A DNA stretch of 39,149 nt from Bacteroidales bacterium (GTDB lineage: Bacteria; Bacteroidota; Bacteroidia; Bacteroidales; UBA12481), in contig JAGLDP010000102.1 in assembly GCA_023145515.1 (NCBI GenBank), positions 1-39,149 of the forward strand, given 5' to 3'. Every line of letters starts with the position of its first letter. Position 1 is the first letter of the stretch. Below the pieces are notes generated by a model. The model did no database searches. It was not told the origin of the DNA and saw only the letters and a list, made by a program, of their open reading frames with translations. Positions 25,362 to 33,670 of the stretch are shown one piece after another. Position numbers and translations under genes: made by a program.

Positions 25362-25369
25362 CAAATTTA
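25362..25369 (-). promoter_or_regulatory. -7 box of the TPR-lipoprotein gene
   Basis: TAAATTTG on the minus strand is an exact TAnnTTTG match, giving a leader of about 40 bases. The rest of the 129-bp gap to the kinase gene holds no other feature that I can support. Confidence 0.4.
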
Positions 25370-25445
25370 GCACTATTTTCTTGAAAAAAAAGGTGATTTG
25401 CATACTCATATTCTGCTTCAAACGTATCGCCTGCACTTCACTTCG

Positions 25446-26108
25446 CTATTTACACCTAACAAACTCAATTCCAGGACTATACCTTTTTGAGAAAAGCAGT
25501 TTTATTATTGCATCAAAATCTTGTCTATTATTTACAAAATCAGTTCCATTCATATCAATCACAACAATAGGCAAATCAGGCTCCTGCTTAAAAAAATCGA
25601 AATATCCCTTTTGAATATTCTGCAAGTACTCTCCAGATATCTTGGCTTCATAATCTCTCCCCCGTTGCTTTATGTTTTCCAGCAGGTTAGAAGAATCCCT
25701 GTGCAGATACACGTACAAGTCGGGCTTTGGCAAAGCCTGGTAAATAATTTGGAAGACCTGTGAATAAAGGTTGTATTCATCAGTAGCAAGTGTATTCTTA
25801 GCAAATATCAATGATTTCATGAAGTAATAATCTGCAATAGTAAAAGATGCAAATAAGTCTTTTGACTGCAGATCATTTTTCAATTGATTATACCGATCGG
25901 CCAAAAAGGACATTTCAACCGGAAAGGCATATCGCTCCTGATCCTGGTAGAACTTTGGCAAGAACGGATTATCAGCAAATCTTTCCAGTATTAGTTTTGC
26001 CTTATACACTTCACTAATCCTTGCAGCCAGAGAAGTTTTTCCAGCACCTATATTTCCCTCAATTACAACGAATTGATAAGGACAAGGATAGTTTTCGATC
26101 AAGCTCAT
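25446..26108 (-). CDS. Deoxynucleoside kinase (dNK/dGK-dAK family)
   Basis: The enzyme phosphorylates a deoxynucleoside with ATP for salvage. Visible are the P-loop FVVIEGNIGAGKTSLA, the family pattern LERFADNPFLPKFYQD, SFLADRYNQLKNDL, the DR-type region ending FTIADYYFMKS, and YVYLHRDSSNLLENIKQRGRDYE, with the LID arginines. At 220 residues it fits the deoxyadenosine/deoxyguanosine kinase branch, but the base preference cannot be read. The track start at 26156 would run through the pnp terminator hairpin; the ATG at 26108 (MSLIENYPCPYQFVVIEGN) matches the family N-terminus. Confidence 0.9.
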   Translation of the reverse strand: MSLIENYPCPYQFVVIEGNIGAGKTSLAARISEVYKAKLILERFADNPFLPKFYQDQERYAFPVEMSFLADRYNQLKNDLQSKDLFASFTIADYYFMKSLIFAKNTLATDEYNLYSQVFQIIYQALPKPDLYVYLHRDSSNLLENIKQRGRDYEAKISGEYLQNIQKGYFDFFKQEPDLPIVVIDMNGTDFVNNRQDFDAIIKLLFSKRYSPGIEFVRCK

Positions 26109-26124
26109 CAGGCAAAGATAAAAA

Positions 26125-26153
26125 AAAGAGGCGGTAACAATTACCGCCTCTTT
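26125..26153 (-). terminator. Strong terminator after pnp
   Basis: A perfect 13-bp stem (AAAGAGGCGGTAA / TTACCGCCTCTTT) with a 3-base loop is followed on the minus strand by eight T residues. It lies 7 bases beyond the pnp stop and ends transcription before the deoxynucleoside kinase, which therefore needs its own promoter or read-through. Confidence 0.92.
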
Positions 26154-26159
26154 CAATTT

Positions 26160-28355
26160 CTATTCTCTTTCTCTAGGTGGACGCTGGGGGCGTCTGTCTT
26201 GCGACCGACGATCACCTGATCCTCCTTGTCCTTGCTCTCTTGGAGGTCTTTCCAATAAAGCTTTTCGAGATAGTCTTAATTTATTTGTTTTCGGATCAAC
26301 CTCTATCAGTTTGACTTCGATCTCCTGGCCTTCTTTTAGAACATCCTCGACCTTCTCAATTCGTTTCCAGTCAATTTCTGAGATATGCAGCAATCCATCT
26401 TTCCCAGGAAGAATTTCCACAAAGGCACCAAAGGCAACTATTGATTTCACCTTACCTTTATATATTGTTCCAACTTCTGGCACTGCAACTATGGCATTAA
26501 TCATATCCAGAGCAGCATTAACAGATTCTTTATTATTTGAAGCAATCTCTACGATACCTACGCCATCAGCCTCTTCAATTGAGATTGTAGTTTCTGTCTC
26601 AGCCTGCATCTCCTGAATAATTTTTCCACCAGGTCCGATAACAGCACCAATCATATCTTTAGGAATAGTTATCTTAACAATTCTTGGAACATGAGATTTG
26701 TAATCTTCTCTTGGCTCAGAAATAGTTTCCATCATCTTATCCATGATATGAAAACGTCCATCTTTTGCCTGATTTAATGCCTCGCCCAAAATTTCATATG
26801 ACAATCCATCAACCTTGATATCCATCTGGCAAGCAGTGATACCATCACGCGTTCCGGTAACCTTAAAGTCCATGTCGCCAAGATGATCTTCATCACCCAG
26901 GATATCAGACAATACGGCATACTTGCCTTCTTTATTTATCACCAATCCCATGGCAATACCTGAAACAGGCTTCTTAATTTTAATCCCGGCATCCATCAGA
27001 GCCAGAGTTCCTGCACATACTGTTGCCATTGAACTTGAACCATTAGATTCAAGAATATCGGAAACGATACGAATAACATAAGGATTTTCTTCACCAGTTG
27101 GGATCATAGGCTTCAGAGCTCTTAGAGCCAGATTTCCATGACCAATTTCTCTACGACTAGTACCTCGCATTGGGCGAGCATCACCAGTTGCGAAAGGAGG
27201 GAAGTTATAATGCAGTAAAAGTCGATCTCTTCCTTGCAGCATTACCTCGTCGATGATTTTCTCATCCATCTTGGTTCCCAGAGTTACAGTAGTTAGAGAC
27301 TGAGTCTCTCCTCTGGTAAAAATAGCTGATCCATGTGGAGATGCAAGATAATCGATTTCGCACCAAATCGGACGAATCTCATCAGGTTTTCTGCCATCCA
27401 AACGAACTCTCTCATTTATCAGCAAGGTACGAACAGCTTCCTTCTCAACATCATGGAAGTAGCGCTTAGACATATTAACAACAGCATCTTCAACTTCTTC
27501 ACCCAGAGACTCAATAAACTCATCTCTAACAAGCTTAAAGGCATCAGATCTTTCATGCTTAGGCTTCTGAGCCTTCGCAATGCTATATACCTTTTCGTAG
27601 GTTGCATCCATAACCTTCGCTTTGAGCTCATCATCATTGGTTTCATGAGAATACTCTCTAAAACCTTCAACTCCCAGCTCAGCTTTCAAATCAAGCTGTG
27701 CCTGACACTGCTTCTTGATTTCCTCATGTCCGAACTTAATAGCCTCCAGCATTTCTGCCTCAGAAACCTCAAGCATCTCACCCTCAACCATCATGATGTT
27801 TTCAAGAGTAGCTCCAATCATCATATCCAGATCAGCTTTCTCAAGTTCCTCGGTAGTTGGATTAACCTTCAACTCCCCATCAATACGGGCAACGCGACAC
27901 TCAGAAATTGGTCCGCCAAACGGAATATCAGTCAAAGACATCGCAGCCGAAGCAGCTAATCCTGCCAATGCATCTGGTCGAGCATCAGGATCTGCAGAAA
28001 GCAGATTAATGGTTACAAAAACATCCGCATGGTAATCATCCGGAAATAACGGACGAAGCACACGGTCAACTAACCTGGAAATGAGGATCTCGTTATCGTT
28101 CGGACGAGCCTCACGTCTTAAGAATCCGCCAGGAAAACGACCGTTAGCCGCAAATTTCTCTTTGTATTCAACACTTAAAGGCATAAAGTCAACATCGTTT
28201 CTAGCCTCTTTCGCCGCACATACTGCAGCGAGAATTTTTGTTTTTCCCATGGATACCACAACAGATCCATCAGCCTGTTTAGCTAATTTTCCTGTTTCAA
28301 TGGTAATCTCACGGCCATCATGTAAAGTGATGGTCTTTTGAAATAATTTATACAT
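26160..28355 (-). CDS. pnp: Polynucleotide phosphorylase
   Basis: PNPase degrades RNA 3' to 5' by phosphorolysis. The 731-residue protein has two RNase PH-like domains (about 10-230 and 320-540; RRGEARPND-like [40 protein letters not shown]), a KH domain ([20 protein letters not shown]), an S1 domain ([33 protein letters not shown], quoted here only as [17 protein letters not shown]) and a basic Arg/Pro/Gln-rich tail. It is downstream of rpsO, the classical order, but separated from it by a terminator hairpin. Confidence 0.97.
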   Translation of the reverse strand: MYKLFQKTITLHDGREITIETGKLAKQADGSVVVSMGKTKILAAVCAAKEARNDVDFMPLSVEYKEKFAANGRFPGGFLRREARPNDNEILISRLVDRVLRPLFPDDYHADVFVTINLLSADPDARPDALAGLAASAAMSLTDIPFGGPISECRVARIDGELKVNPTTEELEKADLDMMIGATLENIMMVEGEMLEVSEAEMLEAIKFGHEEIKKQCQAQLDLKAELGVEGFREYSHETNDDELKAKVMDATYEKVYSIAKAQKPKHERSDAFKLVRDEFIESLGEEVEDAVVNMSKRYFHDVEKEAVRTLLINERVRLDGRKPDEIRPIWCEIDYLASPHGSAIFTRGETQSLTTVTLGTKMDEKIIDEVMLQGRDRLLLHYNFPPFATGDARPMRGTSRREIGHGNLALRALKPMIPTGEENPYVIRIVSDILESNGSSSMATVCAGTLALMDAGIKIKKPVSGIAMGLVINKEGKYAVLSDILGDEDHLGDMDFKVTGTRDGITACQMDIKVDGLSYEILGEALNQAKDGRFHIMDKMMETISEPREDYKSHVPRIVKITIPKDMIGAVIGPGGKIIQEMQAETETTISIEEADGVGIVEIASNNKESVNAALDMINAIVAVPEVGTIYKGKVKSIVAFGAFVEILPGKDGLLHISEIDWKRIEKVEDVLKEGQEIEVKLIEVDPKTNKLRLSRKALLERPPREQGQGGSGDRRSQDRRPQRPPRERE

Positions 28356-28386
28356 ACTTTAATTTGTGATACAATCTATGCAATAA

Positions 28387-28412
28387 AAAAAGGCAACCAA
28401 AATTGCCCTTTT
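28387..28412 (-). terminator. Terminator between rpsO and pnp
   Basis: On the minus strand AAAAGGGCAA and TTGCCTTTTT form a 10-bp stem with one G-U pair and a 6-base loop, running into further Ts. It lies 15 bases after the rpsO stop and probably acts as a partial terminator or as an mRNA-processing hairpin ahead of pnp. Confidence 0.75.
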
Positions 28413-28426
28413 CTAATACATGATAG

Positions 28427-28696
28427 TTATTTACGAAGCTCAAGGGCCTTGACAATAGCACGATAACGCTCAATATCACGATCCTTAAGGTAATTCAACA
28501 ATCTACGACGCTTACCAACCAACCTGATCAGTGCACGCTGAGTGCTGAAATCTTTCTTATTCTTTTTTAAATGTTCTGTCAAATGAGCTATACGGTAGGA
28601 AAATAAAGCTACCTGGCCCTCAGAAGAACCGGTATCAGTATTAGACTTTCCGTACTTCTCGAAAAACTCTTGTTTCTTTTCCGGTGATAAGTACAT
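28427..28696 (-). CDS. rpsO: 30S ribosomal protein S15
   Basis: The 89-residue protein is a full-length S15, a primary 16S rRNA-binding protein of the small-subunit platform. NTDTGSSEGQVALFSYRIAHLTEHLK and the SxRxLxxLVGKRRRLLNYL region (here STQRALIRLVGKRRRLL) are diagnostic. A consensus -7 box lies 50 bases upstream of the ATG. In many bacteria S15 represses its own mRNA through the leader; whether this leader does so cannot be seen here. Confidence 0.98.
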   Translation of the reverse strand: MYLSPEKKQEFFEKYGKSNTDTGSSEGQVALFSYRIAHLTEHLKKNKKDFSTQRALIRLVGKRRRLLNYLKDRDIERYRAIVKALELRK

Positions 28697-28746
28697 TGCT
28701 TACTAAGTTTACTGTAAAATAATTATTTATAATTCTATTCGAGCCG

Positions 28747-28754
28747 CAAAGATA
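28747..28754 (-). promoter_or_regulatory. -7 box of the rpsO promoter
   Basis: TATCTTTG on the minus strand, followed by CGGC, is the classic Bacteroidota -7 form. It predicts a leader of about 44 bases before rpsO. The same 117-bp gap holds a weaker TATCTTTA (28790-28797) on the plus strand for the TIM-barrel gene. Confidence 0.6.
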
Positions 28755-28813
28755 CACAATATAAGTAACATGAGAGAAGGAAGTTTGACTATCTTTATAC
28801 AAAATTTCACTTT

Positions 28814-29677
28814 ATGAAAACACCAGCTACGACTATATTATTAGTGCTAATACTGAGTAGTAATTGCTTTGCTCAGGAATATCTTGGTTTTACCCCAGAG
28901 CTTGGGGTATGCACATCAATCAAAAATCATGAAATTGTGGCCGCTGCTGGCTTTGATTATATTGAAGAATCAGTTGGCAGATTTCTGATTCCCGGAGAGT
29001 CTGAGGAAGCATTTGAAAAAAATCTTGCTATCCTGAAAGAATCCAGCATTCCAATTCGTGCTTGTAATGGATTTCTACCAGGATCCCTGAAAACTACTGG
29101 TCCGGAAACACATCATCCCCAAATTCTGGAATATGCCGAAACAGCTTTCAGAAGAGCTCAGATTGCCGGAATAAAACGAATTGTTTATGGCAGCGGTGGA
29201 TCACGGAATTATCCAGATGGATTTGATCATGAAACAGCCTGGAATCAATTTGCTGAGCTCTTAATTCAAATGGGACCAATTGCTGAAAAGTATGATGTTA
29301 TTATTGCAATCGAACCATTAAGAAAAGGAGAATCAAATCTGATAAACCGTGTGGATGAAGGATTGGAATTAGTTCTGAAGGTTAATCATCCGAATATCCA
29401 GGTTCTGGGAGATATCTTTCACATGATGCGTGAGGATGAAGAACCAGAATCTTTTATCGAAGCTAGAAAATATCTAAAGCATACTCATATTGCTGAAATT
29501 GAGAACAGAACAGCTCCCGGACTAGCTGGCGATGACCTATCTCCATACCTACAGGCCTTAAAGCAAGCTAATTATGAAGGTGGTATTTCTATCGAAGGAG
29601 GTTGGGGTGATAATTTTGAGAAAAACCTGATCATATCAAGGGCATATTTGCAAGGACAGATAAATGCACTTAACTAA
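28814..29677 (+). CDS. Exported sugar phosphate isomerase/epimerase-like TIM-barrel protein
   Basis: A signal peptide (ILLVLILSSNCFAQEY, cleavage near FAQ) precedes a TIM barrel of the AP endonuclease 2 / xylose isomerase-like superfamily. Metal-ligand positions are visible at the expected strand ends: the Glu of IIAIEPL, VLGDIFHM, KHTHIAE and SIEGGWGD. Related proteins isomerise or epimerise sugars or inositols. Export to the periplasm suggests processing of imported oligosaccharide products, but no transport or PUL genes adjoin it. SNC in the signal could also be read as a poor lipobox. Its stop overlaps that of the convergent lipoprotein gene. Confidence 0.85.
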   Translation: MKTPATTILLVLILSSNCFAQEYLGFTPELGVCTSIKNHEIVAAAGFDYIEESVGRFLIPGESEEAFEKNLAILKESSIPIRACNGFLPGSLKTTGPETHHPQILEYAETAFRRAQIAGIKRIVYGSGGSRNYPDGFDHETAWNQFAELLIQMGPIAEKYDVIIAIEPLRKGESNLINRVDEGLELVLKVNHPNIQVLGDIFHMMREDEEPESFIEARKYLKHTHIAEIENRTAPGLAGDDLSPYLQALKQANYEGGISIEGGWGDNFEKNLIISRAYLQGQINALN

Positions 29678-30336
29678 TATTTATAGATAAACTCTCCGAA
29701 CAACATTGACATTACCGGACTACCTCTGAGCCAAAACTTAACTTCATTCTTGTCTGTTTCACGGACAGGTATCAGACTAAAGGCCAACCATTCGTGCAGA
29801 TAAGCTTCGCACATATCTCCATTTCCAATATGCTCGAGCATCAGGTGCAAATCCTCATCTCCTCCCTTATCCATAGCCCACAGATTAAACTGATGAATTG
29901 CACACCCACCTGAATACCCAACATGTAATCGTAATGAATCTCCATCCACATAAACAGTATCTATAGAAAACCCATCAACTGAAGTAGTTCGATCTTTATA
30001 ATCACTCAAATATCTGACATGCCACGGCTTCTTAATGACGTCATTGATTTCTAATATTTTTAATTGCCCCCCTACCAGACCACAATTCAGATATTCTCTT
30101 AATACCTTTGCCTTATACCAAATATCTAATCCCTCTTTCAGAAACTCTTCAGGCAAACTAACTGCAGAATATGAAACACCCTCAGAAATAATAAGCCAAC
30201 CACAACCATCAGCCGCAACCTGTCCGGAAAAAGTAACCACTCCCTCTTCCCAATCTGTCCCCAGTAACTCCTTATCCTTCTCACAAGAAACCACCAAGAA
30301 TGACAAAACCAATAACAATGAACTAAATACTCTCAT
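29674..30336 (-). CDS. Lipoprotein of unknown function
   Basis: The lipobox is VVSC (Cys18 from the ATG at 30336). The mature protein starts with an OB-like beta segment (EEGVVTFSGQVAADGCGWLII), and later contains YSGGCAIHQFNLWAMD and MCEAYLHEWLAFSL, a spaced Cys/His pattern seen in unnamed Bacteroidota lipoproteins. I do not recognise a Pfam family. The track start at 30411 reads through a 7-base microsatellite and into the neighbouring gene; the ATG at 30336 gives a normal lipoprotein signal. It is the last gene of the minus-strand block and its stop overlaps the convergent TIM-barrel gene by three bases. Confidence 0.8.
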   Translation of the reverse strand: MRVFSSLLLVLSFLVVSCEKDKELLGTDWEEGVVTFSGQVAADGCGWLIISEGVSYSAVSLPEEFLKEGLDIWYKAKVLREYLNCGLVGGQLKILEINDVIKKPWHVRYLSDYKDRTTSVDGFSIDTVYVDGDSLRLHVGYSGGCAIHQFNLWAMDKGGDEDLHLMLEHIGNGDMCEAYLHEWLAFSLIPVRETDKNEVKFWLRGSPVMSMLFGEFIYKY

Positions 30337-30350
30337 AAAATAAATATTAA

Positions 30351-30396
30351 CGACCGACAAACGACGAATAACGAATAACGAACGACGAATAATGAT
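30351..30396. repeat. 7-bp microsatellite upstream of the 29674 lipoprotein gene
   Basis: Heptamers CGACGAA, TAACGAA, TAACGAA, CGACGAA and a degenerate TAATGAT run in tandem from 30362, preceded by CGACCGA. The array fills the 59-bp gap between two minus-strand lipoprotein genes and lies 15-60 bases upstream of the downstream gene's ATG. Confidence 0.8.
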
Positions 30397-30908
30397 TACC
30401 TCTCCCCCCAAGGATAATAATCACGATCCTGACAAATCTCTCCAGACAAATCCTCCTCCAGATCAATCTCAAAAACCAAAGGCAGATTAGGTTCAATTAC
30501 ATATCTCTCAAGAAATTTCACAACATATTTTTGAGCTCTGAGATTATGAACTACAAAATCAATATCATATAAACAATTACACCTGCATAATTGCATAGAG
30601 TCGCGTTCTGTTACATACAAAGTATCTCCACTAATATTCATGGAAGTAAGGATTGCTTCAGGACAACAATTAAACCCGGCATTATAGTGAGTCATCATAA
30701 GAGTGCTATCTCCATCATACTCCCAAACCACACAACTCTGATCCTTGCCAGGCTTATCAGACTTCAAAGGATCAAAGCCCTTACATACCATATCATAAGA
30801 AGCTGACAGTGCAGGGTCTGGAAGAATCGGATCTCCCTTATTACAAGAAACAAATAAGCCGATAACTCCTATTAATAAAAAAAGAATGATAGATTTCAGA
30901 TTATTCAT
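30396..30908 (-). CDS. Cysteine-patterned lipoprotein, copy 1 (downstream of serpin)
   Basis: Lipobox FVSC (Cys22), then a mature domain with DGDSTLMMTHYNAGFNCCPE, LCRCNCLYDIDF and a C-terminal GEIC...YYPWGER. It is a clear paralogue of the gene at 32237: the cysteine spacing is C-x16-C-x21-CC-x25-C-x-C-x-C-x46-C against x47 in the last interval of the other. Eight cysteines in an exported protein suggest four disulfides or a metal site. I do not recognise a named domain; function is unknown. It starts 34 bp after the serpin stop and is likely cotranscribed with it. Confidence 0.8.
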   Translation of the reverse strand: MNNLKSIILFLLIGVIGLFVSCNKGDPILPDPALSASYDMVCKGFDPLKSDKPGKDQSCVVWEYDGDSTLMMTHYNAGFNCCPEAILTSMNISGDTLYVTERDSMQLCRCNCLYDIDFVVHNLRAQKYVVKFLERYVIEPNLPLVFEIDLEEDLSGEICQDRDYYPWGER

Positions 30909-30942
30909 GATTGTGTATATAGTTGATCTAAAGCAAAGTTAA

Positions 30943-32160
30943 TCAATTTTCTTCTGCCGGATTCATTACACGACCAGCAAAAAGTATTGTACCAGATGAT
31001 TTCTCAGCAATGGCAAAAAGGAAAGGTCGGTTAGCAGAAAAGAAATTGCCGATACTGGTAAGCACTATTTCAACAGATGTAACGGCTGCAGCTTCTGTTC
31101 CTTCCTCATTCACCTCTATAAACGACTTGTGTTTAACATCACTAATCATCAACTGTCCACTCTCAAGTATACCCGAAAAATCAGCTGCAGATGTAAATGC
31201 CACTTCCATACCCATAGCCTTCAAAACCTTTGAAAGACTAGTTTCATAAGCATATTTGAAGCGAGGTATCTGAACAGTAACATCAGTCATCTCAGCAAAG
31301 CCTGACATCCAGGTATTCCAGTTATCTGATGTAAATGCCTCAGACACTTCTTTCAGAGTTCTATCTTGATTTGGCAAAAACAGAAACATACTCCAGTTTC
31401 CTTTACCGTAGGGCAACTCCAGGGCTGTGAACAAGTTGTTTTGCAGCATATTTGCATCGAGATCCATTGTCATCATAGGAATCTCAACTGACTGATTTTC
31501 ATTGATATAAAACATGGATTCATGTGTCAGCTTATCATCAAACTCATAACGCCAGGCCCCTTTAAAATAGATAGCATTAATCAGGAACATGAAAGAATCA
31601 GGACTAATCTCATCAACAATCTTATCGATTTTTTCATGTGTCTTTTCAGACACCCAATCATTGATTACATCAACAGTTTCAGGGTCGCTAAAATCCATTG
31701 CCCGGACTACTGCATTATAATAATTCTGATTTCTGTCAATGAAGTCTGATTTAACATCAAACCCATCTTTGTACCAGATTGAATTGGCAATTTCTAAGAT
31801 TACCTGAGGGTCATGTGCTAACAAGGCAGCAACTAATTGCTTATTCAATTCATTAATCTCCTCGCGTGATAGTCCGGTCATCTCCATAACCTCCTCCATG
31901 GCAAATTTGGTATCACCCTCAGCCCCGTTATAAGTCATTGATAAAGCAAGCGAAACACTGAGAGGAGAAATCATCACATTTTCATCTGCCTCTTCAGCCT
32001 CCAGCACTGCCCTAAAAAGATTCAATCCGAAAGCATTACTAGAACCTATTAGTTCTTGCGATTTCAAAGGCAGATTCAAAGGCCTTGGCTCCTCTCCCTT
32101 GTCACAAGAAACTATAATCGAAGTAAGAAAAACAATTATTATTGTTAAAAAATATTTCAT
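30943..32160 (-). CDS. Serpin-family protease inhibitor lipoprotein
   Basis: Serpins trap serine or cysteine proteases by a cleaved reactive loop. The protein has a lipobox (IVSC, Cys19) followed by DKGEE, compatible with surface display in Bacteroidota, and a complete serpin fold: NVMISPLSVSLALSMTYNGA, FLINAIYFKGAWRYEF and the C-terminal RPFLFAIAEKSSGTILFAGRVMNP. The hinge EEGTEAAAVT (residues 352-361) has the small-residue pattern of inhibitory serpins. Counting as in alpha-1-antitrypsin puts P1-P1' at Thr368-Ser369. It is flanked on both sides by paralogous Cys-rich lipoproteins, and a 7-bp repeat precedes the gene. Confidence 0.93.
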   Translation of the reverse strand: MKYFLTIIIVFLTSIIVSCDKGEEPRPLNLPLKSQELIGSSNAFGLNLFRAVLEAEEADENVMISPLSVSLALSMTYNGAEGDTKFAMEEVMEMTGLSREEINELNKQLVAALLAHDPQVILEIANSIWYKDGFDVKSDFIDRNQNYYNAVVRAMDFSDPETVDVINDWVSEKTHEKIDKIVDEISPDSFMFLINAIYFKGAWRYEFDDKLTHESMFYINENQSVEIPMMTMDLDANMLQNNLFTALELPYGKGNWSMFLFLPNQDRTLKEVSEAFTSDNWNTWMSGFAEMTDVTVQIPRFKYAYETSLSKVLKAMGMEVAFTSAADFSGILESGQLMISDVKHKSFIEVNEEGTEAAAVTSVEIVLTSIGNFFSANRPFLFAIAEKSSGTILFAGRVMNPAEEN

Positions 32161-32190
32161 GCTATTGTAATAAAACGATTAATAATTAAA

Positions 32191-32230
32191 CCTTGCGCCT
32201 TGTGCCTTGTGCCTTGTGCCTTGCGCCTTC
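32191..32230. repeat. 7-bp microsatellite upstream of the serpin gene
   Basis: Units CCTTGCG, CCTTGTG x3, CCTTGCG and a partial CCTTC run in perfect register. On the coding strand of the serpin the unit is CACAAGG. The array ends 30 bases before the serpin ATG and lies between two minus-strand genes. Confidence 0.9.
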
Positions 32231-32236
32231 TACCAA

Positions 32237-32743
32237 TCATATCCCCCAGGGATAATGTGAGCGACTCACACAAAATTCGCCAGATCCGGCCTTTGTCAGA
32301 TCGATCTGATCTTCTAATCGTGGATCATCTGATTGTCTGACATAAGGCTCATCTACCGTAATGTGATAGATTCCCGGAGGAAGAGGTTGAATTGTGAAAT
32401 GCAAATCATACAAGCAATTACAATCACATAAACCATCTCGTTCAGACTCCGTTATATAAATGGTATCATTCCGTATGTCCACTTTCACAATAAACTCTTC
32501 AGGACAACAATTGAACCCGGCATTTATGTGAGTCATGGTCAGTATACTATCTCCGTCGAACTCAAACGAAAGACAATCTGTATCATTGGGATAATCTGAA
32601 TCTGTTTTTGGAGTAAAATCTTTACACCCACCCACTTTTTCCAGAGATACTTCTGGGTCTTGCCATTCTCTTGGCTGCTCTTTAGTGCAGGCATACAGTA
32701 GAAAGAAAAACACCAGGATTGTTGTGCTCGCTACTAGTTTCAT
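32237..32743 (-). CDS. Cysteine-patterned lipoprotein, copy 2 (upstream of serpin)
   Basis: Lipobox LYAC (Cys19). The mature domain has DGDSILTMTHINAGFNCCPE, LCDCNCLYDLHF and GEFC...HYPWGI, paralogous to the 30396 gene with identical cysteine spacing apart from one residue in the last interval. Outside the motif blocks the two are clearly diverged (for instance LEKVGGCKDFTP against YDMVCKGFDP), so this is not a recent duplication. Function is unknown; an envelope role beside the serpin is inferred from synteny only. It follows the RmlD-like gene by 12 bp. Confidence 0.8.
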   Translation of the reverse strand: MKLVASTTILVFFFLLYACTKEQPREWQDPEVSLEKVGGCKDFTPKTDSDYPNDTDCLSFEFDGDSILTMTHINAGFNCCPEEFIVKVDIRNDTIYITESERDGLCDCNCLYDLHFTIQPLPPGIYHITVDEPYVRQSDDPRLEDQIDLTKAGSGEFCVSRSHYPWGI

Positions 32744-32755
32744 ATTAAGGAATTG

Positions 32756-33664
32756 CTATTTCATCTCTTCAAGCAAATTCTGTACCACAGTTAGGCCCTG
32801 GTTGAAGTTTTTTGGCTGGTAACCCAGTTCGGTGCGTGCCTTATCAAGAATAAATCCTGTATTTGGCGGACGTTTACCTGGCTGATTTAGCTCTGAAGAA
32901 TGAATAGGGCTAATCAAACTGGTATCCAAATCAAAAAACTGTGCTATTTCGATTGCCAGTTCCAGGATACTTCTGTAATCAGACCCTGACAAGTGATAAA
33001 TACCCTGTTTCTCCAAATCCATAATCCTAATAACACCCCAAACCAAATCATTAACAAGAGTTGGCATTCTGAACTGATCCTCCACTACTCTGATTGCCTG
33101 TTTCTTTTCAAGAGATTCCTTAACCCATAAAACAAGGTTTGAGCGACTCATGGCAGGAGTTAATCCATAAACCAGAATTGTTCTGACGATAGCCCATGGA
33201 ACATTAATGCTTTGAGTAATCTTTTCGCCCTCAAGTTTTGACCATCCGTAATGACTAACCGGATTAAGAATATCATCCTCCTTGTAAGGACCGCCCTCAC
33301 CATCAAACACAAAATCGGTAGAGATATAAATAAATTTCGCTCCACAACTTGCAGACAGATCCGCCATATTACGGGTTCCTTCTACATTCACCTTTGTACA
33401 AAGATCAGGATTCAGCTCACAGGGATCAACCTGAGTCATGGCAGCACCATGAATTACTATATCAGGACAAAAATACTCAGGAATATCCAGTACGTTCTGT
33501 CTTTGTGACAAATCAATTTGCTTGAAGCTGTAGCCTGATTGGCATGGATAGAGGTCAGGTGATTTTGATATCGCCAGAATCTGACAATCGTGCCTTGGGA
33601 TTAACTGATCCAGAAGATTTTGTCCTAATAATCCATTAGATCCGCTTATCAAAATTTTCTTCAT
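32756..33664 (-). CDS. RmlD-like SDR sugar nucleotide reductase
   Basis: The protein is an extended short-chain dehydrogenase of the dTDP-4-dehydrorhamnose reductase (RmlD) type: Rossmann motif ILISGSNGLLGQNLLDQL, IVIHGAAMTQVDPCE, FIYISTDFVFDGEGGPYKE and the catalytic YGWSK (Tyr and Lys present). Typical RmlD reduces dTDP-4-keto-rhamnose with NAD(P)H. No rmlA, rmlB or rmlC is nearby, so the substrate could be another nucleotide sugar. At 302 residues it is normal length. It is 6 bp downstream of the potassium channel gene. Confidence 0.87.
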   Translation of the reverse strand: MKKILISGSNGLLGQNLLDQLIPRHDCQILAISKSPDLYPCQSGYSFKQIDLSQRQNVLDIPEYFCPDIVIHGAAMTQVDPCELNPDLCTKVNVEGTRNMADLSASCGAKFIYISTDFVFDGEGGPYKEDDILNPVSHYGWSKLEGEKITQSINVPWAIVRTILVYGLTPAMSRSNLVLWVKESLEKKQAIRVVEDQFRMPTLVNDLVWGVIRIMDLEKQGIYHLSGSDYRSILELAIEIAQFFDLDTSLISPIHSSELNQPGKRPPNTGFILDKARTELGYQPKNFNQGLTVVQNLLEEMK

Positions 33665-33670
33665 AGAACA

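Noticed and set aside
26109-26156. N-terminal extension of the deoxynucleoside kinase
   Set aside because: It would translate the pnp terminator hairpin; the ATG at 26108 fits the family.
27333-28341. Plus-strand ORFs of up to 208 codons opposite pnp
   Set aside because: They are antisense shadows of pnp; the composition is that of a reverse complement and no domain is seen.
30337-30411. N-terminal extension of the lipoprotein at 29674
   Set aside because: It translates the heptamer repeat and overlaps the upstream gene; a proper lipoprotein signal starts at 30336.
30351-32230. Short arrays as CRISPR
   Set aside because: Units of 7 bases without spacers are microsatellites.
32756-33664. 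Rhamnose biosynthesis cluster
   Set aside because: Only an RmlD-like reductase is present; rmlA, rmlB and rmlC are absent from the window.
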